NCBI RefSeq assembly: GCF_009857435.1
Contig: NZ_WWCK01000006.1
Location: 393,029 to 457,028, forward strand
Reading direction: 5' to 3'
DNA length: 64,000 nt
Source of the DNA: Duganella rivi
Lineage (GTDB): Bacteria > Pseudomonadota > Gammaproteobacteria > Burkholderiales > Burkholderiaceae_D
This document shows positions 44,243 through 51,374 of this stretch, in pieces. Both the position numbers and the translations under genes were made by a program. The notes beneath the pieces were generated by a model. The model was given only the letters and a program-made list of their open reading frames with translations, searched no databases and had not been told where the DNA came from. Numbering within the stretch: position 1 is the stretch's first letter; each line of letters opens with the position of its first letter.

Positions 44243-45940
44243 TTAAAATTCCTCCCAATCCGTTGCCGATTCTTTAACGGTTGACCGCGACGGCGCCGGC
44301 CGGGCCAGCCTGGCCACCGGTTTCGCCGCCACGCGCGGTGCCGGACGCGGCCGGGACGGCGCCGCCAGCGCCGGTCCCGACTGCTCCACCCGGAACACAC
44401 TGACCAGCTCGGCCAGCTTGCGCGCCTGGTCCTGCATCGCTTCCGAGGCCGCCGCCGATTCCTCCACCAGCGCGGCATTCTGCTGCGTCACCTGGTCCAT
44501 CTGCACGATGGCCTGATTGATCTGCTCGATGCCGGTGGTTTGTTCGCTGCTGGCGGCCTGGATGTCGGCCATGATGTCGGTCACACGCTGGATACTGGAG
44601 ACGATCTCGCGCATGGTCACGCCCGCCTTGTCCACCTGCCGCGCGCCGTCTCCGACCTTGCTGACCGACTCGTCGATGAGCTGCTTGATCTCCTTGGCGG
44701 CCGTGGCCGAGCGGTGTGCCAGCGTCCGCACTTCCGACGCCACCACCGCGAAGCCGCGCCCTTGCTCGCCGGCGCGCGCCGCTTCCACTGCCGCGTTCAG
44801 GGCCAGGATGTTGGTCTGGAAGGCGATGCTGTCGATTACGCCGATGATGTCGGCGATTTTGCCGGACGACTGGTTGATGGCATCCATGGTGCCGATGACC
44901 TCGTCCACCACGACACCGCCTTTTTGCGCCACGCTGGACGCCGAGCGCGCCAGTTCATTGGCCTGGCGCGCGTTGTCGGCGTTCGCCTTGACGGTGGAGG
45001 TCAGTTCCTCCATGGAGGACGCAGTTTCCTCCAACGCTCCGGCCTGCTCCTCGGTGCGCGCCGACAGGTCCTGCGTGCCGCTGGCAATCTGCGCCGAAGC
45101 TGTGGCGATCATATCCGTGCCAACGCGGACCTGGCCTACAATGCCGCCCAGGCTGTCACGCATGTGTTTCATGGCGAACAGCACGCTGGCTTGATCATTA
45201 TGTTTGAGCGCGACATCGACCGTGAGGTCGCCGTCGGCAATCTTGCTAGCCACTTCAGCGGCGTAGGCCGGCTCGCCACCCAGCTGGCGGGTCAGGCTGC
45301 GCGCGATCAGCGCCCCAAGCCCCAGGCCCAGTGCCAGGCTGCCGATCACCAGGCCGAACATGACCATCATGCTCGATTGATACAGGGACGCAGTTTCGGC
45401 CGCCTTGTCGTTGGCGCGTACTTCCTTAAGCTTGGTCATTGCGGTCAGCATATCGTCCAGCACGTTGGCCTGGCTGCGCGCGCTGGTCAGCAACTGCGTC
45501 AGCTCGGCGTTACGCTCATGCAGCGGTTCGGCTTGCGCGCGGTCGAGCGCGGCATTCAGCAAGCGCCGGTAGACCTGCGCCTCGCGCGCATAATCCGCCA
45601 GCAACTTCTTGCCCTCCGGCGCGACGAACAGGGGCGCCGCCTTGGCCAGGTAATCATCGATGACCACCAGATAGTTCTCAATGTCCTTGCGGTGGCCAGC
45701 GCGTTCCTGCTCCGATGTCGCCAGCAAGAAGTTGCCACGGGAGCGGCCGGCGTAAATCAGGTTGATGTTGGCTTCCTTGATGTACGACAGACCCATCAAG
45801 TCTTCCTGGTACATGGTGGCGGCCATGCCGTTAATACGGCTCATGTTGAAAATGCCGATGCAGGCGACGATGGCGCCCAGCACCGCAACGCACGCAAATC
45901 CTGCTATCAGTTTGGTACCGACTTTCATATCTTTGAACAT
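44243..45940 (-). CDS. Methyl-accepting chemotaxis protein
   Basis: 565 aa transducer. First membrane segment (LIAGFACVAVLGAIVACIGI), a four-helix-bundle periplasmic sensor (about 35-185), second membrane segment (MMVMFGLVIGSLALGLGLGA), HAMP domain, and signalling domain with the conserved hairpin IDSIAFQTNILALNAAVEAA. The C-terminus ends in DWEEF behind a proline/alanine-rich tether, resembling the NWETF docking pentapeptide for CheR/CheB. The ligand is unknown; the sensor type is generic. It is divergent from the CarH-like regulator across a 304-bp intergenic region. Confidence 0.95.
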   Translation of the reverse strand: MFKDMKVGTKLIAGFACVAVLGAIVACIGIFNMSRINGMAATMYQEDLMGLSYIKEANINLIYAGRSRGNFLLATSEQERAGHRKDIENYLVVIDDYLAKAAPLFVAPEGKKLLADYAREAQVYRRLLNAALDRAQAEPLHERNAELTQLLTSARSQANVLDDMLTAMTKLKEVRANDKAAETASLYQSSMMVMFGLVIGSLALGLGLGALIARSLTRQLGGEPAYAAEVASKIADGDLTVDVALKHNDQASVLFAMKHMRDSLGGIVGQVRVGTDMIATASAQIASGTQDLSARTEEQAGALEETASSMEELTSTVKANADNARQANELARSASSVAQKGGVVVDEVIGTMDAINQSSGKIADIIGVIDSIAFQTNILALNAAVEAARAGEQGRGFAVVASEVRTLAHRSATAAKEIKQLIDESVSKVGDGARQVDKAGVTMREIVSSIQRVTDIMADIQAASSEQTTGIEQINQAIVQMDQVTQQNAALVEESAAASEAMQDQARKLAELVSVFRVEQSGPALAAPSRPRPAPRVAAKPVARLARPAPSRSTVKESATDWEEF

Positions 45941-46062
45941 AATGCGCTCCTTGGCGAAAGCTGCGACGGGCAGGTCGATGCAACATATCAGCTAGTGAAG
46001 CGCTTGTGTCACCCGCGCGTGCGCCGCCTACGCCACGCTTGCGGCGGTTTCAGCGCATCGTT

Positions 46063-46117
46063 CTGAACAAACGCTTGCGCGGTGGTCGTAGCGACAGCAG
46101 GTTCACCGTTTGTTCAG
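46063..46117. promoter_or_regulatory. Widely spaced inverted repeat between chemoreceptor and CarH-like gene
   Basis: CTGAACAAACG (46063-46073) and CGTTTGTTCAG (46107-46117) form a perfect 11-bp inverted repeat, centres 44 bp apart. It lies in the 304-bp divergent region 45941-46244, which shows nothing else I can name. It could bind the tetrameric B12-dependent regulator or cause looping. Confidence 0.5.
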
Positions 46118-46244
46118 CACAATTGGCGCCCGGCGCCAGGAAAATTTTTTACCGGATTTCGCAAACTGTTACGCCGATCCAACAGATCATCGGGGCGCCC
46201 GAGGCTTGCACGGCGCAGTACACTGGTGGCATCAGGGAGACAGC

Positions 46245-47165
46245 ATGATGACATTGATGCCCATCGGAGATGTCGAAAGACACACTGGCATTCCACAAGC
46301 GACACAGCGCATGTGGGAGCGCCGCTACGGCTTTCCGCGACCGCTGCGCGACGAGTTCGGCCACCGCGTGTACCCCGCCCATCAGATTGAGCGGCTGCTG
46401 AAGATCCGGCGCTTGCTGGGGCAAGGCTACCGCGCGGGCAAACTGCTCAGCGGCGGCGCCGACCTGACCGAACTGGTCGAGGCCGCACGCGCGCCAGAGC
46501 GGCCACAGCATGCGGCAATCCAGCTACTGCGCCAATACCGCTTCGACGAGTTCCGCAATCTGCTGCAGCAGCGCCTGATGGCGCTGGGCTTGCGCCGCTT
46601 CATCATCGATATCCTGGCGCCGCTGAACGCCGAAGTGGGCGACGCATGGCAGCAAGGTTGGCTGCCGGTACGCTGTGAACACGCATACGGCGTGCAGGTG
46701 TCCATGCTGATTCACAACGCCCTGTCCACCATGCATTCGGCGTCCGGCCGGCCGCGGGTAATGCTGGCGACGCTCCACGGCGAACAGCACGGGCTCGGTA
46801 ACCTGATGGTGGAAGCCGTCCTGGCCACATTGGCCGCGCCATGCGTTCAGATGGGCACCGGGCTGCCGATGAACGAGATCATCGAAGCTGCGCGCGAAGC
46901 GGACGCCGACATCGTCGGGTTGTCGTTCAGTTCCTTCAGCTCGCGCAAGCAGGTCACGCAGATGCTGCACGACATCCGCACTGCACTGCCGCCCACAGTA
47001 ACGTTGTGGGCCGGGGGTGGCGGCGTGCCAGGCGATCTGCCGCAGCAAAACGGCGTGCTGCTGTTCCGTGAACTGGAGCGGATCGAATCGGCGGTGGCAG
47101 AGTGGCGCAGCCACCACAACGCAGAGCCGCTGCCATTCAGGCAATCAGGCGGAAGGTCAAATTGA
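46245..47165 (+). CDS. MerR-family regulator with B12-binding light-sensor domain (CarH/LitR-like)
   Basis: About 306 aa. The N-terminal MerR helix-turn-helix reads PIGDVERHTGIPQATQRMWE followed by RRYGF. The C-terminal half has the signature of adenosylcobalamin photoreceptors: W-x9-E-H (WQQGWLPVRCEH, W135, E145, H146 with this start) in the helical bundle and the cobalamin motif E-x-H-x-x-G (EQHGLG, H182), then a Rossmann-like B12 fold (ADIVGLSFSSFSS, LWAGGGG). In the dark such proteins bind DNA as B12-bound tetramers; light breaks them apart. I chose ATG 46245 behind AGGGAGA. The gene overlaps the end of convergent alkB by 29 bp. No carotenoid genes are near; the chemoreceptor is its divergent neighbour. 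Confidence 0.88.
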   Translation: MMTLMPIGDVERHTGIPQATQRMWERRYGFPRPLRDEFGHRVYPAHQIERLLKIRRLLGQGYRAGKLLSGGADLTELVEAARAPERPQHAAIQLLRQYRFDEFRNLLQQRLMALGLRRFIIDILAPLNAEVGDAWQQGWLPVRCEHAYGVQVSMLIHNALSTMHSASGRPRVMLATLHGEQHGLGNLMVEAVLATLAAPCVQMGTGLPMNEIIEAAREADADIVGLSFSSFSSRKQVTQMLHDIRTALPPTVTLWAGGGGVPGDLPQQNGVLLFRELERIESAVAEWRSHHNAEPLPFRQSGGRSN

Positions 47166-47733
47166 CGCGCGGCCCGCGCGGTGTGCGTTCCTTGTTGATG
47201 CCATGCAGCCAGTGCTGCTGCAGCGCGCCCGCCATCAGCAGCAGGCAGCCGTCGCCCAGCGCCAGCTTGACCGTTTTCGGCAGCGTGCGGTGCTTGAGGA
47301 TGAACGTGCGCGGCGCGCCGAAGCTGACCGAGGCGATGGCCGGCTCGGGGCCCAGCTCGCGCTCATCGTCGGCATGGAAGCCCATGCTGTCGCGCTCGTC
47401 GCGGTAGTAGTTGAGCAGCACGCTGTTGAAGCGCCGTCCGGTCGCGCGTTCGACGGCTTGCTTGATGTGCAGCTGCAGCGCGGTGAACGGCTGCGGATGG
47501 AAGGTCTTGCCGGAATAGCGGTAGCTGGCCTCGCCGTGCCACGCCGACAGGCGCGGCTGCATGTGCAATTTACCCCAGACCTGGATCTGTTCTTCGCGCC
47601 AGTCGGTCTCGGCCAGCAGGCGGCGCATCACCTCGTCCGGCGCCAGGTCCAGCGCCAGCCGCTGCTGGAACCACAGTTCGCCATCGTCGATGGGAATCGG
47701 CGTGAGCTGGGCGTCGTCGGCAAATAAGTCCAT
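47137..47733 (-). CDS. alkB: AlkB-like 2-oxoglutarate/Fe(II) dioxygenase
   Basis: 198 aa. The family repairs alkylated bases by oxidative demethylation using iron and 2-oxoglutarate. The iron ligands H-x-D are visible in MGFHADDERELG and the distal histidine in QHWLHGINKE; the 2-oxoglutarate-binding arginines are in PRGPRVNLTFR. The substrate-lid motif VLLNYYRDERD is also typical. ATG at 47733 gives the usual short AlkB2-type N-terminus. Its tail overlaps the CarH-like gene on the other strand. Confidence 0.92.
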   Translation of the reverse strand: MDLFADDAQLTPIPIDDGELWFQQRLALDLAPDEVMRRLLAETDWREEQIQVWGKLHMQPRLSAWHGEASYRYSGKTFHPQPFTALQLHIKQAVERATGRRFNSVLLNYYRDERDSMGFHADDERELGPEPAIASVSFGAPRTFILKHRTLPKTVKLALGDGCLLLMAGALQQHWLHGINKERTPRGPRVNLTFRLIA

Positions 47734-47775
47734 GCGCGGTATGATACCGGCACTACGCATACTAGGAGTGATTGC

Positions 47776-48357
47776 ATGAAGAAACGCCAGTTCCTGGGCA
47801 CGGCCGCATTGGCCGGCTTGTCTGCCGCCATTGCCGCGCCGGCGCATGCCGCCGCCGCCAGCGGCCCCGTCCTGCTGACCGTCACCGGCGCCATCGGCGC
47901 GGGCAACCGCGGCAAGCTCGACCCGGTGCGGGATCAGATGATGGTCAAGCAAAAGCTCAGCTTCGACAAGGCGCACACCTTCGACTACGCGGCGCTGACC
48001 GCGCTGCCCGCCGTCACCATCAAGCCGACGCTGGAATACGATGGCAAGCAGCACACGCTGCGCGGTCCGCTGCTGCTGGATGTGATGAAGGCGGCTGGCG
48101 CCAGGATGAACGACAACAGCAAACTGGTGCTGCGCGCGATTGATGGTTTCGCCGCCGTCGTGACGGTGGCGCAAGCGAAAGCGCAGCGCTACATCGTGGC
48201 CACCCATCTGGATGGCGCACCGATGGCGCTGGGCGGCCTGGGGCCGCTGTGGGCCGTGTACGACGCAGACAAAGTCCCCGACATGGCGGCCAAGCCGGTC
48301 TCTGACCGCTTCGGCCTATGCCCCTGGGGCTTGTATCACATCGACGTACAGGCTTAG
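47776..48357 (+). CDS. Exported protein with molybdopterin oxidoreductase (SUOX-like) fold
   Basis: 193 aa with an N-terminal export signal (MKKRQFLGTAALAGLSAA, cleavage near AHA) that has a Tat-like KRQFLG element. The body resembles the small sulfite-oxidase-type molybdopterin domain: LLTVTGAI, LPAVTIKPTLEYDGKQHTLRGPLLLDVMKAAG, LRAIDGFAAVVTV, and a C-terminal tryptophan motif. The cysteine normally coordinating molybdenum is not obvious in the first half, so it may be a non-catalytic relative. The start is ATG 47776 behind TAGGAG. Divergent from alkB. Confidence 0.75.
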   Translation: MKKRQFLGTAALAGLSAAIAAPAHAAAASGPVLLTVTGAIGAGNRGKLDPVRDQMMVKQKLSFDKAHTFDYAALTALPAVTIKPTLEYDGKQHTLRGPLLLDVMKAAGARMNDNSKLVLRAIDGFAAVVTVAQAKAQRYIVATHLDGAPMALGGLGPLWAVYDADKVPDMAAKPVSDRFGLCPWGLYHIDVQA

Positions 48358-48363
48358 TGCAAA

Positions 48364-48726
48364 TTAAGCGTAAGCTTCAGCCAAGCTCATCACGCGTGGC
48401 GTGATGGTGATGCCGACGCCGTTGAACAGCGCGTTGATGGCAGCCATATTGGCTTCCAGTTCTTCGGCTTTCCAGCCTTCGAACAGGTCGGTACCGGCTT
48501 TTTGGAAGTGCAGATCCAGCACCTTGCCGCGGTCTTTGTGGGTGTAGCCGCCGCTGTAGGTCTGTTTGAATCCCAGCGCGGCCAGTTGCGCCAGCACTTC
48601 CGCCGGAGGATTGTCCGGGTCGGTGGCGATGAACACGCCGAAGGTTTTGCCAGGCGGCTTGGCAGCGACATCAACGTCGTAAATCCCAGGCGCTTTCGTT
48701 ACGGTCGTACTTTTCAGAAATAACAT
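48364..48726 (-). CDS. Conserved hypothetical protein (120 aa)
   Basis: I do not recognise a named family. The protein is soluble, without signal or membrane segments. It begins MLFLKSTTVTKAPGIYDVDV and contains PAEVLAQLAALGFKQTYSGG and LFEGWKAEELEANMAAINAL, suggesting a small mixed alpha/beta fold. A good ribosome site (AGGGGTAAG) precedes ATG 48726, and codon use matches neighbouring genes. It ends seven bases from the convergent molybdopterin-fold gene. A long inverted repeat lies upstream. Confidence 0.7.
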   Translation of the reverse strand: MLFLKSTTVTKAPGIYDVDVAAKPPGKTFGVFIATDPDNPPAEVLAQLAALGFKQTYSGGYTHKDRGKVLDLHFQKAGTDLFEGWKAEELEANMAAINALFNGVGITITPRVMSLAEAYA

Positions 48727-48769
48727 GTTCTTACCCCTACTATCCAGATTTGGCGCCGGTTAAGCTTGC

Positions 48770-48807
48770 AGCTTGATTCTTGTAGAAAAGATTCCAAGAA
48801 TCAAGCT
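48770..48807. repeat. Perfect 13-bp inverted repeat, 12-bp spacer
   Basis: AGCTTGATTCTTG (48770-48782) and CAAGAATCAAGCT (48795-48807). It lies 44 bp upstream of the 120-aa hypothetical gene and is not followed by a T run on either strand, so an operator or regulatory hairpin is more likely than a terminator. Confidence 0.75.
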
Positions 48808-48888
48808 TATTGCTAATTCAGAGGTTTGTCGACACATCCCGGTACTTATTTTGTGAATTCGTAGCAATACAACTGCAAACAACTGTCC

Positions 48889-48986
48889 TTGACAAAGGTT
48901 ACACCTACTTAAAATATAGTTGTTAAGTAGTAATTTGCAAGGAGTTACGTACTTATATGCTATTTCTGCTGTTTTCTCCGGGCTAA
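48889..48986 (+). promoter_or_regulatory. Orphan promoter-like element with ribosome site and nine-codon frame
   Basis: TTGACA at 48889 and TAAAAT at 48910 (15-bp spacer), then AAGGAG at 48939 and ATG at 48957 opening a nine-codon frame (MLFLLFSPG) that ends inside the 3' end of the opposite-strand gene. The region is AT-rich. No plus-strand gene follows, so it may be a relic. Confidence 0.35.
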
Positions 48987-49784
48987 GTCTGTGGTCGGAG
49001 CAATAAGAGACCGATACAACGCTCCGGTTTCCTCATCCCACGCGCTAACCGCTGCTTGCTGGCGCGCCACGGTGGCCAGGTCGCCGCGCGCGATGGGCCC
49101 GCTGAGTGCGGCGGCGGCGCCAAGGCGGAACACATTCGCCATCGATTCGCTGGCCAGTGGCTGCGCCAACTGGCGCGCCACCGGCTCGGGAATGCCTGCT
49201 GCCTGGTAGGCGCGCAGCGCGGCGTCCAGCACCGTCACGAGGTAGTTACTGGCGAACACGGCGGCCGCGTGGTACACCGTCTTGGCGGCGGCGTTGATAG
49301 TCACCGGCTGCGCGCCGATGGCCTGCAAGGCCGGCGTCAGCACCGCCAGCGCGCCTTCATCCCCCTCAATGCCGCAGAACGTGCCTGAAAATTGTGCAAC
49401 CACCGCCGCCGGATCGGCAAAACTGCGGATCGGGTGCACGCTGGCGACCAGCGCACCGGCGTCGCGCGCGGCCTGCAAGCGATCCGACGCCAGCGCGCCG
49501 CTGCAATGAAACACTATGCTGCCGTGCAAGGGCACTGCGCGCGCCAAGGCCTCGCTGGCCGGCACGATCTGGTCGTCGCCCACCGCCAGTACATGGATGG
49601 CCGCCGGCTGCAGCTGGTCATATGCAGTCGCGACGCTGCCCGCGCCGATAAAGTCCACCGCGTGCTGCGCCGAGGCCGGCGAACGCGTCAGCACTCGCTG
49701 AATGCGGAAGCCTTGCGCCGCCAGCAGTTTGCCCAGCACGCGGCCGACATGGCCAGCGCCGATCAGATTGACCGTCTGTCCCAT
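48960..49784 (-). CDS. Rossmann-fold protein with DUF2520 domain
   Basis: 274 aa. The N-terminal NAD(P)-binding fold is clear (MGQTVNLIGAGHVGRVLGKL, G-x-G-x-x-G), followed by the DUF2520 helical domain (KTVYHAAAVFASNYLVTVLD). The architecture recalls pyrroline-carboxylate or ketopantoate reductases, but the substrate is unknown. Its start overlaps by one base the end of the upstream DUF924 gene, and the MgtC-family gene follows closely, so the three are probably one transcript. Confidence 0.88.
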   Translation of the reverse strand: MGQTVNLIGAGHVGRVLGKLLAAQGFRIQRVLTRSPASAQHAVDFIGAGSVATAYDQLQPAAIHVLAVGDDQIVPASEALARAVPLHGSIVFHCSGALASDRLQAARDAGALVASVHPIRSFADPAAVVAQFSGTFCGIEGDEGALAVLTPALQAIGAQPVTINAAAKTVYHAAAVFASNYLVTVLDAALRAYQAAGIPEPVARQLAQPLASESMANVFRLGAAAALSGPIARGDLATVARQQAAVSAWDEETGALYRSLIAPTTDLARRKQQK

Positions 49785-50362
49785 TAGAACCCCGATCCCG
49801 GCTGCTTGAGGAAGGCCAACTCGGCCGGCGTCGATGGCCGGTCAAGAATGGCGTTGCGATGCGGGAAGCGACCGAAGCGGTGTATCACCTCGCGATGGCG
49901 CTTGGCAAAGTCGAGCATGCCGGCCAAGCCCTGATTGCCGGCCCCGGTCTCGGCCAGCCCCGTGAACAAGGCGACGGCCTGCTCCTGCATCGCCATGTCT
50001 TCCGCATGCTCCAGCGGCAGGTAGACAAAGGCGCGCTGCAAAGGCGGCAACAACTGGTCGTCGCCGGCCTCGATCATATCGAGCGCGGCCTGCAGGGCCA
50101 GGTGGTCGCCGGCAAACGCCAGCGGCGTGCCGCGATGCACGTTGCGGCAAAACTGGTCGAGCAGCAGGATGCGCGCCAGCGCGGCTTGCGGGCCTTCGGC
50201 ATCCCACTGGCGCAGACCGCCTTCCAGCGCCTGCGCAATCTCGTCGCCGAAGCGTTGCTCGATCTCGCGGTCGAAGGCGTCGTCCTTTTGGAACCATACG
50301 CGCCGCTGCGCGTCCGTGCCCGCAAACCAGAAATCAAAGACTGCCTGCGCTTGTGCGTTCAT
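49784..50362 (-). CDS. DUF924 family protein
   Basis: 192 aa, soluble and helical. Family hallmarks are VFDFWFAGTDAQRRVWFQKD near the N-terminus, ILLLDQFCRNVHRGTPLAFAGD, FVYLPLEHAEDMAMQEQAV and the C-terminal FGRFPHRNAILDRPST. DUF924 proteins are predicted to be TPR-like; the function is unknown. It lies between the MgtC-family gene (two bases away) and the DUF2520 gene (overlapping). Confidence 0.9.
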   Translation of the reverse strand: MNAQAQAVFDFWFAGTDAQRRVWFQKDDAFDREIEQRFGDEIAQALEGGLRQWDAEGPQAALARILLLDQFCRNVHRGTPLAFAGDHLALQAALDMIEAGDDQLLPPLQRAFVYLPLEHAEDMAMQEQAVALFTGLAETGAGNQGLAGMLDFAKRHREVIHRFGRFPHRNAILDRPSTPAELAFLKQPGSGF

Positions 50363-50364
50363 AT

Positions 50365-51111
50365 TCAGTTGCGTGCGTGGGTGAGCTGGAAGCTGTGAAT
50401 GCCATCAAATTCGGCTAACTCCGCCGATAATACCGCCATCGTCGCGCCACTGCGCTTACTGAGGGCGATCGCCACGAAGCGCCATTCCTGCATGCCGCCC
50501 TCGCTGCCTATCATCATCGAGCCGCCGGCGATTTCATAGCCGCGCTGCAAGGCCATCTCCCTCAGCGCCGGCTCCTGCGGCTTATAGCCAGCCTTGAAGC
50601 GCATGGTAATCGCAATCGCATGGCGCGATGGCAGCCACGCTTCCACCCGGGTCAGGAAAATCATCGAGCCAGCGCACAAGATAGCCAGCCCGATGGCGCC
50701 GAGGTAAAAGCCCACGCCGACCATCACGCCGATGACTGACGAGGCCCAGATCGAGGCCGCCGTAGTCAGCCCACTAATATTAAAGCCTTCGCGCATGATG
50801 ACGCCGGCGCCGAGGAAGCCGATGCCGGTGACGATGCCTTGAATGACGCGGGTCGGATCGGAATTCACCAGGTACTGCGACACATGGCCGCCAAACCAAT
50901 GTCCCGGATAGCCGCCGATCACAGTCAGTGCAGCCGAAGCCATGCACACCAGGCCGTAGGTGCGCATGCCGGCGGCGCGCCCATGGTAAGAGCGCTCATA
51001 GCCCACCAGCAAGCCCAGCGCCAAGGCGCCCAGCAAGTTCAACAGGATCACCGCGTTGGTGGCGATCTCGGCATGAGACCAATAGGCTTGCAGGAATTCG
51101 ATGGCGGGCAT
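50365..51111 (-). CDS. MgtC/SapB family membrane protein
   Basis: 248 aa. The N-terminal MgtC domain has four to five helices with the signature LLGALALGLLVGYERSYHGR, AAGMRTYGLVCMASA, VIQGIVTGIGFLGAGVIMRE and GLTTAASIWASSVIGV. A cytosolic C-terminal domain of about 80 residues follows. MgtC proteins are linked to magnesium limitation and intracellular survival in pathogens; in environmental bacteria the role is open. It is first of a tight unit with the DUF924 and DUF2520 genes. Confidence 0.93.
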   Translation of the reverse strand: MPAIEFLQAYWSHAEIATNAVILLNLLGALALGLLVGYERSYHGRAAGMRTYGLVCMASAALTVIGGYPGHWFGGHVSQYLVNSDPTRVIQGIVTGIGFLGAGVIMREGFNISGLTTAASIWASSVIGVMVGVGFYLGAIGLAILCAGSMIFLTRVEAWLPSRHAIAITMRFKAGYKPQEPALREMALQRGYEIAGGSMMIGSEGGMQEWRFVAIALSKRSGATMAVLSAELAEFDGIHSFQLTHARN

Positions 51112-51125
51112 GGTGCGCCTCTTTC

Positions 51126-51374
51126 TTATTTTTTAAGCTGTTTTTCGAACGCGATATCGAGCTTGCTCACGCGCTTGGGCGCTTCCGGTGCAATGGTTTT
51201 AACGAAGGCGACGAAATCATCGAGCTCCATCGGCGGGCACAGCGGCGGATTGCCGGCGCCGTCGGACAGGAAGAAGTGACCGCTGCCGGTCACCGACATC
51301 GAATATTTTTCGTTGCCGCTGCGGCGTTTCAGGCGGTCGACCGCCGTGGTGGCCTTGGTTGCGCGTCCGCTCAT
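51126..51374 (-). CDS. Small hypothetical protein coupled to pepP
   Basis: 82 aa. ATG at 51374 overlaps the TGA of the aminopeptidase gene (ATGA) and has a strong GGAGGTG site nine bases upstream, which makes this start better than the longer frame from 51404. The basic N-terminus (MSGRATKATTAVDRLKRRSG) leads into YSMSVTGSGHFFLSDGAGNP and a helical tail. No family is recognised. Tight coupling suggests co-expression with PepP. Confidence 0.72.
   Translation of the reverse strand: MSGRATKATTAVDRLKRRSGNEKYSMSVTGSGHFFLSDGAGNPPLCPPMELDDFVAFVKTIAPEAPKRVSKLDIAFEKQLKK

Noticed and set aside
48889..48986. Nine-codon plus-strand frame as a real gene
   Set aside because: Too short, with no resemblance to known leaders, and it ends in the 3' end of an opposite-strand gene; kept only as a promoter-like observation.
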